The translations under genes and the position numbers were made by a program. From assembly GCA_963971305.1 (NCBI GenBank), contig OZ020309.1, positions 5,821,001 to 5,885,000 of the forward strand: DNA of 64,000 nt. Reading direction: 5' to 3'. Within the stretch, counting starts at the first letter, position 1. Each line of letters begins with the position of its first letter. The notes below the pieces were generated by a model. That model saw only the letters and a program-made list of their open reading frames with translations, searched no databases and was not told where the DNA came from. The DNA is from Arcuatula senhousia (lineage: Eukaryota > Mollusca > Bivalvia > Mytilida > Mytilidae). Of this stretch, positions 34,901 to 45,844 are shown one piece after another.

Positions 34901-37011
34901 AAGTTGTTAATAAGCTCTAACTTTTTAATTCTATAAAAACAAACGGATACATTTATTTAACCACATTTCCTCAAAATTCAACATAAAAAGTAATTAAAAA
35001 ATCTCTATTCTTAAGACTAAGACTATTAAGCTATTTGATATCAGAGAATGTTCATAGTAAAACCTTAATGAACTTTACAGTTACTCTGGTCAGCCGTTAT
35101 CAAAATAGCAACACAGAAGAGATAAATTGATTACAAGCTCTATGATGTTCCTTACAATTCGCAGATGGTCGTGAGAAAGATCTACACGTGTGGAACTGAC
35201 CAGTCTAGACTAATAAAATTAATCATTATTTCTGACCTATAAAACAGCCAATTAAAACTTTTTTTATCTGAATTATTGCCCAGAAAACAGTTTTCCATTT
35301 TTTAATGTTTACAATATTTTCCACCATCTGAGTTAAAAATTGCTTAAAAACTTTCAAAATTGTTATTCTGAATGGTATTGAGATGCAAAAAATGTCTGAT
35401 TAAGAGATAAAACAGAAACCCATTAAATTGTATAAAATGTAGGAGAATGTGGACGCAAGGGACTTATTAAGTAAAAATAAATAAAAAGAGATTATCTAAA
35501 CTATTTTAACTACAAGACCATCGTATAAAATCTGTCAATGTGCAAAGTAATAATTAATATCTTACATAACATATTACTGGAAGATTGGGTAATAATTTTG
35601 ATTGATAGACACTAATCCGGCAAAATTTATTACTCATTGTGTCACTATGAATAATCATGGTACAAATCCACTTTTACGGTTGATATATTTATAACATCAA
35701 AATACCAATATTATGTTACAAGACTACCACAGATAAAGGCTTGACGTTGCTTCTTCATTTTCCATAAAATTACGACTTTTATGTTTGTCCTTTTAGAATA
35801 GGGAAAATAAAAACAAATGTATTGTCCCCACAAAAGAATACACTAAAGACCAAATTTGATAAGTTATAGTGTCCTAAGATGAAATTGTTTTCAAGACAAT
35901 TTTCATAAAAATATCGAAATAGATTTCCCCTGGTTTGTTGTAAGAAAACATGTTTTTTTTTCAGGTGCAACTGTCATTTCTTCAGGTGGGACACACACAC
36001 GAGGACATAGATCAAATGTTTAGTGTGTTTTCTGATAAGCTGAACCACACAGATGCATTGACATTGGACGATTTTCACAAGCTTTTATACAATGCCCAAA
36101 GCCTTGAAAGTTGTTTTGACATAAGTGGGTGGCTGGAACCTTATCTGGCTGGCGTAAAATATCACACGAAATCAAACATATTTCGATTTAGATTGCTAGA
36201 GCCGACTGCAAAAGTCAATGTATTTTACCGCCGGAGTACTCGACATCCATGGAAGACTCTTAAAAACGGTTTCTTCAAGATATCCAATGGAAGATCCGTT
36301 TTACCACAAAGGTCGCCCGAGGTTTTGCTATTGTCTCTCGATAAAGTTGACATCCAAGCTTTAAAAAGGGGGTTTGCGATTTGGAAGAACTATTTTAATG
36401 AAGGTCAAAAGCAATGGTGGTCAGCATTTTTAAGAGACTTAGAAAAACTGGATAGAAGTAAAGCTCTTCTTACTCAAAAGTCGAAGAGAGGTTGTCAGTG
36501 GAAGATGCCGATGTTCAAACATTATGATAAAGCAGCTCTCGAGCAAGAGGATGTCTCAGACCCCATACCAGATGACTTGAGAGGGATGATCAATGCTGAG
36601 CAAACAAATGAAGAGGTAGGTGTTTTCGTTTTAAGATTGCATTTATGACAAATATTTCCTTATTGACCGGGTTTGTTAGGGGTCCTATTTCGGTTTCTTC
36701 ATTAAACAAGAGCGAATATTAGGTGTGAATACAATTTAGTAATATATGCTAATACAAAATTATAGATCTAAAACAATATATTTCATTTAGAATTAAGAAA
36801 TATAAGAAAAAGCCAAGTGACATTCGAATCCCAAAGTCCATTAATGAGAAAATAAATCACGAAAAATATATTAACTACAATATTATAAGCAACGTACAAT
36901 TTCGTGAAAAAAAAATATGTAAAATCTACAGATGCTTATAAAAGGAAAAATATAAACATATTATCTTATATTTTTTTACTTGTTTTCTTACAGATTTTTG
37001 TGAATAATTGA
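25267..37011 (+). CDS. DDE/RNase H-like transposase, DUF7869 type (8 exons, 840 aa, intact)
   Basis: The exons are 25267-25984, 28501-29108, 30624-30745, 31117-31249, 31999-32154, 33161-33277, 35965-36615 and 36994-37011. All have GT-AG junctions and phases that agree, giving 2523 nt with no stop or frameshift. Residues 1-240 are acidic, low in complexity and internally repeated. Residues 241-442 hold a Cys-rich CGCKRPC motif, a W/K-rich segment and a GKNVCRKAWLNIYGI motif. Residues 443-482 carry a CTVC motif. The catalytic-type core has LIIDGMDQ (D509), IQADN (D592) and VGHTHEDIDQMF (E631/D632), spaced 83 and 39 residues apart as in DDE enzymes. The C-terminal 200 residues are basic and aromatic. 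The GHTHEDID motif and its context are those of proteins annotated DUF7869. That it mobilises this element is inferred from its position between matching arms. The exon-5 acceptor (AG 31997-31998) could instead be a few bases downstream. Confidence 0.83.
27195..27318. repeat. Tandem repeat of 'aaaattcagaagttgtaaaagtt'
   Basis: Three units of about 45 bp, two of them nearly identical (AAAGTTCAAATTTCACTCAA and AATTCAGAAGTTGTAAAAGT), in intron 1 of the transposase gene. Confidence 0.85.
27435..28380. mobile_element. Nested foldback/MITE with CCGTAACAATAAG palindromes
   Basis: The ends are GGCACAGGATACG at 27435 and CGTATCCTGTGCC ending at 28380, flanked on both sides by TATATAT, which may be the target duplication but is also low-complexity. 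Each arm of about 170 bp contains self-complementary stretches such as CCGTAACAATAAGAA joined to its complement. The middle has another hairpin around AGACCTGTAT (27638-27665). It lies in intron 1 of the transposase gene, so it inserted into the giant element. Confidence 0.75.
28501..29108 (+). CDS. Transposase exon 2: Cys-rich and DNA-binding-like region
   Basis: The acceptor TTATTACAG ends at 28500, and the donor CCG|GTAAGT is at 29109. The exon encodes about 203 residues. A DCGCKRPCINKDYF motif is followed by a helical W/K segment (FWGLNKQEKTKWML), a VCRKAWLNIYGIPKSSFYRY segment, and a basic stretch ending MRP. In DUF7869-type proteins the equivalent region precedes the RNase H-like core; a role in DNA binding is inferred. 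Confidence 0.8.
29470..30080. repeat. Dispersed repeat related to 56510-57240
   Basis: It shares, in opposite orientation to the copy at 56510-57240, the recurring pattern of 'AAATAAGGGCCCAAAAGAGG' followed by an AT-rich stretch. It lies in intron 2 of the transposase gene. Confidence 0.45.
31605..31890 (-). repeat. SINE-like repeat copy, diverged
   Basis: A reverse-oriented relative of the AGAAGCAGAGGTACC family, with CTTACTCTTCCGGAGCAC and AACGCGACGGG blocks recognisable. It lies in intron 4 of the transposase gene. Confidence 0.65.
33278..35964. other. Transposase intron 6
   Basis: A 2.7 kb AT-rich intron. No coding stretch or clear tandem repeat was seen. Confidence 0.55.
35965..36615 (+). 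CDS. Transposase exon 7: GHTHEDID catalytic motif and C-terminal domain
   Basis: The exon has 217 codons, entering and leaving in phase 0. VGHTHEDIDQMFSVFSDKL supplies the putative third acidic residue. It is followed by a region with W, R and K clusters (KQWWSAFLRDLEKLD, CQWKMPMFKHYDK) and an acidic tail, then a six-codon last exon at 36994-37011 (IFVNN, stop). No disruption is present. Confidence 0.82.
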
Positions 37012-38165
37012 GACAAGGAGTGGAACTGACGATGACGGACAATTTGCCCCAAAACTACACGTGTACTGATGATATTGTGGTTTATGAATATACGTTAATT
37101 GAATAGTGTGTCTGTAGTAAGCAAATGTAATACATTGTTGCCATTGAAAACAATCATATGAATGATAATTTTATCAGAATATTTTTACCAGTTTTTAGTT
37201 TATTTATAACACTGTTTGAAATCAATATATATGTGTTTGTGAACCTATTTCCATTTTGTTTTTGATGGTAATATTTTTCGTAACATGAATGTAGTACAAA
37301 ACTTTTTAAATATTTCTGTTTCATATAATGATAAACTCAACAACCTTCTCGAGTTGTTTAGTTGTCAGTGAATCCCTGTCCCATGAACACATTTTTTTTC
37401 ATTTTTCCAACATATCACATATTTACAAACAAAATATTTGAAATATGTTTTCAAAAAAGTTACGTATAATCAATCATATTACTTTTTTATATTTATTTAA
37501 CACTTTTCATGAGATTACATTTTAAATATCTTTATTCCCCAAAACCAGTTATAATATTATAAACATTACTTGTGTATATAATGCGGTGTTTTATATCAAC
37601 TCAAATATTGAAATATTTGTTTTCAATGAGAAAACAATATCCTATAAATGTACATTGAACTTGTTTGTACAAAATATTTTATGTAACTATTTCACTTCGA
37701 TGAACTGTATTAAAAAGTTGTGAAATGTTATAAATATATAAGAAACATCTTTTAATGATGTTATGATGAATTTTACACTTTGAAATTGACACAAAGATTA
37801 AGTCTAAATTGAATCTTGACTTGATATAAAACAGTTCAGCAGTTATGTCAAAATAATATTTTATTATTTATTGGTGAAAACAACTCGATTAAGAAGAATT
37901 TTAAAGAAGAAACATTAAATTGACTTATACTTTTGTCAAAGTTTGAATTAATACAAATCATTTTAGAACATTCTTCCAAAACCATAGATCTATGAGGTTT
38001 CCGTTTATAATACCAATTTTCTAACATGCATGAATACAAATAGATGTAGAAATTATATTTTTTTTGGTGGTTTTGTTGTAAATTTTCTTAAGTTTATATT
38101 GCAGATTAAATATTTTATATTTAATGTTCCTGTCTTCACCATTGTCCATATCGGACCTGTATAGA
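37012..38165. other. Transposase 3' flank
   Basis: AT-rich DNA between the transposase stop and the right palindromic array. It presumably includes the 3' UTR. No frame is supported. Confidence 0.5.
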
Positions 38166-41100
38166 TTTCACGAGGGTCGACACTCTGTAAAAGTATCAAT
38201 TATTGTAAAAGTATTGTATTAACAAGAGTGTCGACCCTCTGATATTAAATCATAATAATACTACAAGAGGGTTGACCCTCTTGTATTAGCACAATTGCAA
38301 GAACCCTCCATTACGAACTTTTCGAGAGGGTCGACCCTCAAATAGTTATCAATTATTTTTAAGCCTTTCTCAGAGGGTCGACCCTCTATCCTCAAATATT
38401 TGTACATTGTCTGGAAGCCTTTCTAAGGGGGTCGACCCTCAGATAGTTACCCATTGTTTTGAAGCCTTTCTGAGAAAGGTTGACTCCTATCCTGAGATAT
38501 CTATATATTGTTTTAAAGCCTTTCTGAGAGGGTCGGCCCATGGATAGCTATTCATCGTTTTAAGCCTTTCTGAATTTATGCATTGTCTAGAAACCTTTTT
38601 GAGAGGGTCGACCCTCAGATATCTATACATTGTTTTAAAGCGTTTTTGAGAGGGTCGACCCTCAGATATCTATACATTGTTTTAAAGCGTTTTTGAGAGG
38701 GTCGACCCTCAGATATCTATACATTGTTTTAAAGCGTTTTTGAGAGGGTCGACCCTCTATACATTGTTTTAAAGCGTTTTTAAGAGGGTCGATGATCAGA
38801 TATCAATACATTGTTTTATAGTGTTTCTAAGAGGGTCGACCCTCAGATAGCTATCGATTGGTTTGAACCCTTTTCTGAGAGGGTCAGCCCTTATTCTTCA
38901 GAAACACTTTCATTTTACATTTTTTGAGAGGGTCAACCCTCAGATAGTTAAACATTGTTTTGAAGCCTTTCTGAGAGGGTCGACCCTCTATCCTCGGATA
39001 TATATACATTGCTGTAAAGCCTTTCTGAGAGGGTCGACCCTCAGATATCATTTCATTGTTTTGAGGGCTTTGATTTTGACCTTCTTTCAAAACGTTTTGA
39101 AGAGGGTCGACCCTCTTGTAGTAGTTTACAAGAGACAGAATTTGATTTTTTTGCTTATGTGTGTGTGAGAACTTACCATCTGATGACAGTAAACGCATAT
39201 TGGTGCGAGAATCAAGTAAAAATAGGGAATTTTATATTTTCCCTTTTAAAAATTTATCGTGTTCTTTATTTCAGTATCAAATAGTGAGGAGAGCTGAAAG
39301 GAATTGAACATGATGATAAAGGATTACTGTGTTAGCTTTAAATCTGCTTAGTTGTGCTTATTAACTAAATTTAAATTGTGTCATGGTTTGGTAAAGGGAA
39401 CAGAAAATTGTCATGGTTTAAACCATTATGTCATGGTTTATCACATTTTCTAAAGTTAGGAGATCGGACAAATTATTAGGTATTTTCTGCTGTTTTATTG
39501 TGTTTGGCGACATACTGTGTTTCCGTGTTTCTTAATACGCATCTTTAACCCCCGAAAAAATCATTGGATCGTTTCTTGGAATTTATAAATCGTTACCTTC
39601 AGTAATAGCATATAAAAGATATATATTTTTATATATATAATTTAAATCCTTTTAATTGCTCTAGACCGTCACTAAGCCAACAACATATACTAACCATCAG
39701 GATTACCATTGAACAATTAAATATGAATATGGTTATTGTAAAATGTATAAGCTTCTAAAAACAGTACAAGCTACTGCTGTATGATAATATAAAAATATTA
39801 TGGATGAAGCAAACGTTTCTCTAATACAATAAGCACTGCTGTTGCACTGAATAATATTATTATGGATTAAGCAACATATTCCCTGAGATATGCAAGAAGC
39901 AGAGGTACATGTACCAATGGGGTATCCATAACTGAATGTCAATCAACAACGCGAACTCCACTCAAAACGAGAATGAACTCAGGTGCTCCGGAAGAGTAAG
40001 CAGTTCCTGCTTGCTATAGCACACCCGTCGCGTTACCAACAGTCAATTCAGTGCGTCAAAGAAGCAGAGGTACCAATGTGGTATCCGGATGTCAAAAGTC
40101 CGAAAGAGCAGACACAAAACCAGTAAACACCAACAAGAACAGGACTAAAACAGACAACATGTAAAACATGGAAAAACAAAACAACTGAATATCAATCAAC
40201 AACGCGAACTCCAGTCGAAACAAGAGTGAACTCAGGTGCTCCGGAAGAGTAAGCAGTTCCTGCTTGCTATAGCACACCCGTCGCGTTGCCAATAGTCCAT
40301 TCAGCGTATCAATTCCGGTAAAGGAAGACAAATCAACACCCTATGACAAACCAACATCTGCACTCATCTGAGAGATTGTCAAATCCGGTAAAGGAAGACA
40401 AAACAAAACTCTATGACAAACCAACGTCTGCACTCATCTGATGCCCTTTGCAATAGTTCAGTTGGTAGTGAATATCATTTAAGTTATGGAATGTCCTTCT
40501 ATTAATACTGAAAGGAAAAGCTTCATTGATAGGGAGTAGAGAGCTTTTAGTATATATATTAGCGGCAATAAACAAAATCATGCATTAAATCTAATGCCTA
40601 GTCAGTGTTTTCCTGTATACCTTTGTGTCTATTTTGACTTTGAGTTTCCATATTAAATCCCATATCATTTCTCGAGCGATGTTATTGTCTCAGCTTATGC
40701 CTACATCTAAAATGGGAGTCTCGAAATGATATGGAACATGATATGGCAATTTCTGTATGATAATAATTATCTCATGATTACTCTAACATGTCTTATGAAT
40801 GACATACAAATTTTACTGTTATAATTTTTTTGTAGGAGCGGTAGATATGTATATTTGTAGTATGCATTATTTTGGTAATATGTATATGACCAGTTTAAGG
40901 TTTAAAACATAATTGTTAGCTCATATGATTGAATAAGATTTAAAATATCATTTTTAAATATCCCTTGACCAACCCATGACCACCCTACACTAAACCATGA
41001 CGTCCCTTGTACAAACCATGACAAGTAAAAAAAAAAATATTTTTGCGATGCATGCTTTGTAAGCGTTTAATTACGCTGAACAATGTGTCAAAAGATTGTA

Positions 41101-41426
41101 TGCACAGTAAATGATTGTTGTTGGGCAACATCTGGCTTTTACTTTTGCTTGGAACATAAAATGATGTTATTTTATCAATTGAACAAAACTATTTTTCCTG
41201 AATGGTTTAGCGAGTATATTCCATCATTTACATGTGCAATGTTTTAGTATAAATATATCTTGCCCTTAAAAATGCCCGAAAACGCCTTTTGTGCCCGGAA
41301 AAAATTATGATTTCATTTTTGCAGACGACATAATGCAAATATCCCTTGTACAAACCATGACGCCCTTGACTAAACCATGACAAAATCCCTTTACCAAACG
41401 TTTTACGATATGACACATTACTACCT
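38166..41426 (-). repeat. Right inverted arm of the giant transposon, expanded by about 2 kb
   Basis: This is the inverted counterpart of the left arm. It has about 19 copies of the GAGGGTCGACCCTC palindrome between 38166 and 39115, then the conserved block at 39060-39290, then the tip at 41341-41426. Between 39300 and 41340 it holds about 2 kb absent from the left arm: extra TCATGGTTT/GGTAAAGGGA motifs (39381-39442 and 40965-41030) and SINE-like repeat copies (39893-40440). Unit-by-unit similarity, including shared variant units around 38860-38990 and 7780-7900, shows that the arms descend from one sequence. Confidence 0.82.
39893..40440 (+). repeat. SINE-like repeat, two copies in tandem
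   Basis: A shortened copy (39893-40060) is followed by a full one (40062-40440). Shared phrases are AGAAGCAGAGGTACCAATG, GCTCCGGAAGAGTAAGCAGT, TTCCTGCTTGCTATAGCACA and CCCGTCGCGTTGCCAATAGT. A 70-bp tail segment around CCGGTAAAGGAAGACAAA is repeated twice. They lie in the extra 2 kb of the right arm of the giant transposon. Confidence 0.8.
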
Positions 41427-41993
41427 ATGATACCAGGTGACCTGGTGATATTTTTTGATATTGACTTGGGACGTGCAAAAAAATGATATTGCACGGTCAC
41501 GTTTCATTCGAATCTGGGATTGTTTCATTCCCCGGCCGAGAAGACACCCAAAAGGCAAAGCAGAAATTTTAAGTAAACATATGCAAATAACGACTCTCAA
41601 ATGAGAATTTCAGCAGAGAGGACTGAATTCCCAAGCAACGATTTGTTCATTTGTTGATTTGGCAATTGTAGATTAAAATTGAACAACTCTTGGAATTGGA
41701 ATTCAGTCTCATCAACAAAATAAAGAATATGTCAGCTGCCTTTCCCTAAAACAGTAAAAAGTTACCAAAGTCATTGAAAGTTCACTAGTGGATGGAATAG
41801 AAATTTAAAGGTTACTTCTTCCATCTTACTACCCACACAAAACTATTTATCTTTTTGAAATGCTAGGTTTTCAGTATGAGAAATCTTAACACTATACAAA
41901 TTGATTGATCACTACAGTCATTACAGTTTGCAGATCACAATTACATGTAAGCATAACATTTTAATTACCAAGAATGTTGAATTAATAATATAA

Positions 41994-42095
41994 CAAATAT
42001 AGCCTTCAACCACGGTCGATACGAAAAATATCGACCTGAGATATGCATATCGACCTCTCGTATCGACGTACTAAAAGGCTATATTTGTATCATAT
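41994..42095. repeat. Hairpin (short foldback)
   Basis: ACAAATATAGCCTT at the left pairs with AAGGCTATATTTGT at the right, with complementary TCGATACGA blocks between. It lies in the RNF213-like intron about 570 bp outside the giant element. Confidence 0.7.
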
Positions 42096-42567
42096 AAGAA
42101 TGCACGATCTTATCAATTTGCATTAAACCACAAAAATTGGTACCCACTATAATAAATGAATCCACAATATCTTAATTTTTTGGATATATCATTGTATTAT
42201 CTAACATTCTTTTAACCGATGTTGCCGATTTTAAATATATTCTCCTCATTATCAATATTACTTCGATTTGTTTACAAAATTAGTATTGCTACATTACAAA
42301 TAAATACAACAAAGTAACACGTGCTGCTTTTATATTGTTGTTTTTGTATCTTTTCTTTTTGTTGTTTCGAATCGACTGTATTCGTCTTTGCCATTCTGTG
42401 CTTGCGTTTTGACATTCAAATACCTCATTATTAAAGTCGTTGCTTCTATTGTAACTACTTTTTACATGGCAATGTACATCAAACATACTGATTTTTTCAT
42501 GCGTGCAATTATATTTGTCAATTTACTACCATCTTTTCAATGATTTTTTTGCAATACAGATACTTAC

Positions 42568-42720
42568 CATGGACTTAAAGGTTACCGTTCCTCCTATATT
42601 CCCAACATAATAAGATCCACTTTTATTTATTTCTTCAACTTGAGATAACGATGTTACTTCTACAGACCCATGCGTGCGGCTAACATTTTTCAGCCAATCT
42701 AAATTTCGGTTCGTATCAAC
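42568..42720 (-). CDS. RNF213-like: RNF213-like gene, exon e upstream of the giant transposon
   Basis: The exon has 153 nt (51 codons), phase 0 at both ends, between TTATTATAG and ATG|GTAAGTAT. It encodes VDTNRNLDWLKNVSRTHGSV, then a VTSL..VEEIN...YYVGN segment, matching the NLEWLK-V--SHGSVE--SL---IN--G-Y- stretch of RNF213. Its donor opens the intron that contains the giant transposon. Confidence 0.9.
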
Positions 42721-43000
42721 CTATAATAAATACTTACAAATACAATGTAAGCATTTGTAATGTCGGGAAACATGGAGAAAACATTTCTTCTTGTTTTGCC
42801 ATCTTCTGTTTTTTAAATTACAAACTTTATGCAAAATATTCAAAAGGTATGATTCCCGACCAAGAATTTTTCTGTTATAACCATTGAAAAAAAGAAGTAA
42901 CAAGCAATTTAACATTATTTACAGTATGGTCGCATGCCCGGTCAATAGATTTTACAGACACGAATTTAAAGTCAAGTTTATATACACCTTGATAAATATA

Positions 43001-43147
43001 CAATAATAGTTCACTGACTCGACATAAAATTTTTATACGGATGAGGCTTAGAAACAGGAAAACGCGAGGGTCTCCCGAGCGTTTTCTTGTTTCGAGCCGA
43101 ATTCGTATAAATACAATTTTATGTCGAGTCAGTGTACTATTATTGTG
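43001..43147. repeat. Hairpin (MITE-like)
   Basis: AATAATAGTTCACTGACTCG with the adjoining ACATAAAAT pairs with the block ATTTTATGTCGAGTCAGTGT ACTATTATT, and the inner arms GAAAACGC and GCGTTTTC also pair. A fragment of the same family is at 47670-47700. Confidence 0.7.
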
Positions 43148-43899
43148 TTTATACTGCAATATTTTTTAATTTTCTTTGGAGTATTCTTTATTTAAAAAAA
43201 CACAAATAAAAAAATCGATAAATGATCCTACCGCAGGCCCCTCTTCTAATATGATCATAACACCTATGTCGCAAGGTAAGAGGCACACTGTTTAACATGG
43301 AATGGTTTATGTACTATGATACAAATGTTTATGGTCTAAAGTAAATTAATGTAATGAAATTTGAAAAATAAAATAAAATAAAAATAATATATTTATACTG
43401 AAGCATAAATTTAAAATTGAAAATTGAATGCTACCGTTTTTTAACTAATATGCACCTTACATGTAAGAATGCAGCTTAATATCATTATGCTAGAAATAAA
43501 AAAAAATAAAAATAATTGTTTTTCTTGGAATAGAATGTAATAAATTTATTTAATACATTCGGCGTTAAAAATATTAAGATTACATATTTTTATCAAAAGT
43601 ATTTTAAATTCGGGTATTCAATTCAGCGCATTAATATTTACACCTGTCAATCAAAACGCACGTGGAGTCCGTGCAACTGCAAACTCAACTAGCTCTCTCT
43701 ATATATGTTGTTTTATAACCGGTTTATACGGATTCGATAGTAGTTGCCTACATAAATTGGGCATATCTAATTACATGATAGAACATCCAATTATTTCCCA
43801 CCCATTTTTTAAGTTTATAGTTTTTAATGTTCTTTCAACGCACACCTAACAAATACTTATCTTAAATTGATTTATACGGGAATAAACGGCTTATTTTAT

Positions 43900-44075
43900 G
43901 TTGCCGATTTCAAAATTTCAAGGAGTAACCTCTCATCAACAGCATTCACGTCAAAACATTGGAAGATCAATGACCAAAACTATGAAAATGCATTTGTACA
44001 AGTAATCAATACCAAAAGGTTCGAACAGGAAAGCCAAATCAAGGACCACGGATATCTGTATTCTAATTCCTTGCT
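43900..44075 (-). repeat. Dispersed 170-bp repeat, copy
   Basis: A reverse-oriented copy: TTCAAGGAGTAACCTCTCAT, then AAAACATTGGAAGATCAATG. The open frame running across it is therefore not a gene. Confidence 0.6.
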
Positions 44076-45045
44076 TCCGTCCTGACTTCTCAATCCGAGT
44101 TGCATGAAAATTTTCACATACTATCCTTTTTAAAATTATATATTAAATAATTGGTGATGTTTGTGGTTTTAATCGTCATTCCGGACCATGAAAATTCTTT
44201 AACAGCATTAGGAACAAATTCGTAGAGATCTCTGCTAGAGCGAATAACCCGCTTTCGATCTGTGCTCACTAATACCAATATTCATTTTCCCACTCATACG
44301 AAAGTTTTCTTTTATTTATACATATTTATTAGAGTTTTGATTTAATTCTTTAATGTAGCTGATGTGTCCTAGAATGCACCCCCCCCCCCCGTAAAAAAAA
44401 CAAACACTGTGTATGTATAGAGGTTGTACTGCTAATTTTGTGATTTACAAATTATCATGTTCCATAAAACAATAATATAATCAGGTATCCCTTATAAAGG
44501 GGCTTGTGTGGCGGAATCTTCATGCTTGAATATCACACTATCGGTCATTAGCCAATTGCCAATAAAATTCTTCTTTTCTAAATATTTGTACCATACTATA
44601 TTCGACCTTGTTTTACAGCATGCCTCGGTAAGGGGGCGTGTACTAAAAGTGATATACTGTCACTGACCGTATATCACATATCGATATACGGTCACTGTAA
44701 TTTGACTGCTCAAATAGACCGATTGCAGTATACAATGTAAAGGTAATTATCGTTTATTTGTGGCATTTTCCTTTGATGTTTGCTGGTTAAGATAACTTGT
44801 GCCACAAACTGGCTGTGATACAAAAATAACAGGTCAATTGACGTTGCTATGCATAAACGTCGCGTTTATATGTTCTTTCTTGTCAATTTATGAACGAAAA
44901 TATTGGAACGTCATTCACGGAATTGCCGCATCACGACCTTCGATAAAATAGATTTTTCATATCATGAAATGATTTGGACAAAGGTAGTTAGTCATGAATA
45001 AATCGGTATTGCCTATAAAAGAAATATAAGTCATTTAGTTTTTGA

Positions 45046-45126
45046 GATGGATTTTATCACGGCTTTACGCATTAGGATCGCTCTTCCGGGCTCGACCGAT
45101 ACTTGCCGTGATCAAATCCATCTAAA
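45046..45126. repeat. Hairpin (MITE-like)
   Basis: AGATGGATTTTATCACGG pairs with CCGTGATCAAATCCATCT around a 45-bp loop, in an RNF213-like intron. Confidence 0.7.
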
Positions 45127-45359
45127 AATCAAAATGCTTTATATTCCTTGTAAGTAATTATTTTAGAATAATATATCACCCATCAAGTTGTGGAATGACT
45201 GGCAGCCTTAAAATTTTAAATCGTAGGTGTTGAAAATGTAGTTTTGTTTACAATAGTCTTCATTGCTCTTTCAGTAAAATTTTGCCTGAATTCAATGATT
45301 CTTTGTTAGGCCAAAATAAAAATGATGTAGCGAAAACAAATGGGGCTCGTTTAGGGGGG

Positions 45360-45545
45360 GGGGGGTACCAATATCCCATATCCCCGTAAATTTTTCACCA
45401 AATATCCCATATCCCCAAAAGTGTTTTCCAGTATCCCATATCCCTGTAAATAAAATGGACTTAAATATCCCATATCTCAGTAAGTTTTGCCTCAAATATC
45501 CCGTATCCCATGAAAAAATTGTGTGATTATCCCATATCCCAATAT
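45360..45545. repeat. Short repeat of 'aatatcccatatcccc'
   Basis: Five to six copies of (A)TATCCCATATCCC spaced 25-35 bp apart. The minus-strand frame with repeated GIWDIG is a translation of it. Confidence 0.85.
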
Positions 45546-45623
45546 ACCCTTAACAAGCCTCACAAATCACTCAACCCAAAATAACTTTTAAACAGTTTTT
45601 AAAAAGTACATTTAACTTTTTAC

Positions 45624-45844
45624 CAGTTTTATCATTAGATCTGGATTTGTTTCAAGCTCCTTCCAAACTTTTCTACACAGACCATGAAATTCTTCAAAAT
45701 GTACTTTCTTGCTCAGATTGAAAATGAGTGCGGCATATCCTGTTGTAGCAGAGTGAAAACAGTTGACCTTGTCGATTTCCATGTCCCCTTCACCTGCTGA
45801 TATGCTAGCCAAGTCCACAAACACCTTCAGTTCCTTAAGATCAG
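45624..45844 (-). CDS. RNF213-like: RNF213-like gene, exon d with the FVDLASISAG block
   Basis: The exon has 221 nt after TTTCCATAG, leaving in phase 0. It encodes DLKELKVFVDLASISAGEGD, then a segment with CFHSATTGYAALIF and VWKELETNPDLMIKL. The ELKVFVDLASISAGE-D-D-V-CFH-A pattern is strongly conserved in RNF213 proteins and is the firmest identification in this gene. Confidence 0.92.

Larger units (their letters stand above)
7402..41426. mobile_element. Giant (~34 kb) DNA transposon with long inverted arms, transposase and ParB/Tudor cargo
   Basis: The two ends match as inverted repeats. The left end starts AGGTAGTAATGTGTCATATC at 7402, and the right end finishes with its near-perfect complement at 41426. 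Homology continues inward through a GGTAAAGGGATTTTGTCATG block, then a block at 7530-7680 matching 39060-39270, then the palindromic arrays at 7655-8640 and 38166-39115. The interior carries two divergent intact genes, a DDE-type transposase (+) and a ParB/Tudor protein (-). The element sits in one intron of an RNF213-like gene and makes up about 34 of its 36 kb. The flanks carry a possible imperfect 8-bp target duplication, ATCATACC (7391-7398) and ATGATACC (41427-41434). No polymerase B, capsid or retroviral-type integrase was seen, so it is not a Polinton. The superfamily is unassigned. Confidence 0.82.

Noticed and set aside
7402..41426. Polinton/Maverick or Starship identity
   Set aside because: No protein-primed DNA polymerase, capsid, protease, retroviral-type integrase or tyrosine recombinase was found among the frames, and the genes are spliced with a DDE-like core.
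7402..41426. KDZ (Kyakuja-Dileera-Zisupton) identity
   Set aside because: The possible 8-bp duplication and subterminal arrays are compatible, but the catalytic motifs (IIDGMDQ, QADN, GHTHEDID) are not those I associate with KDZ transposases. Left open rather than claimed.
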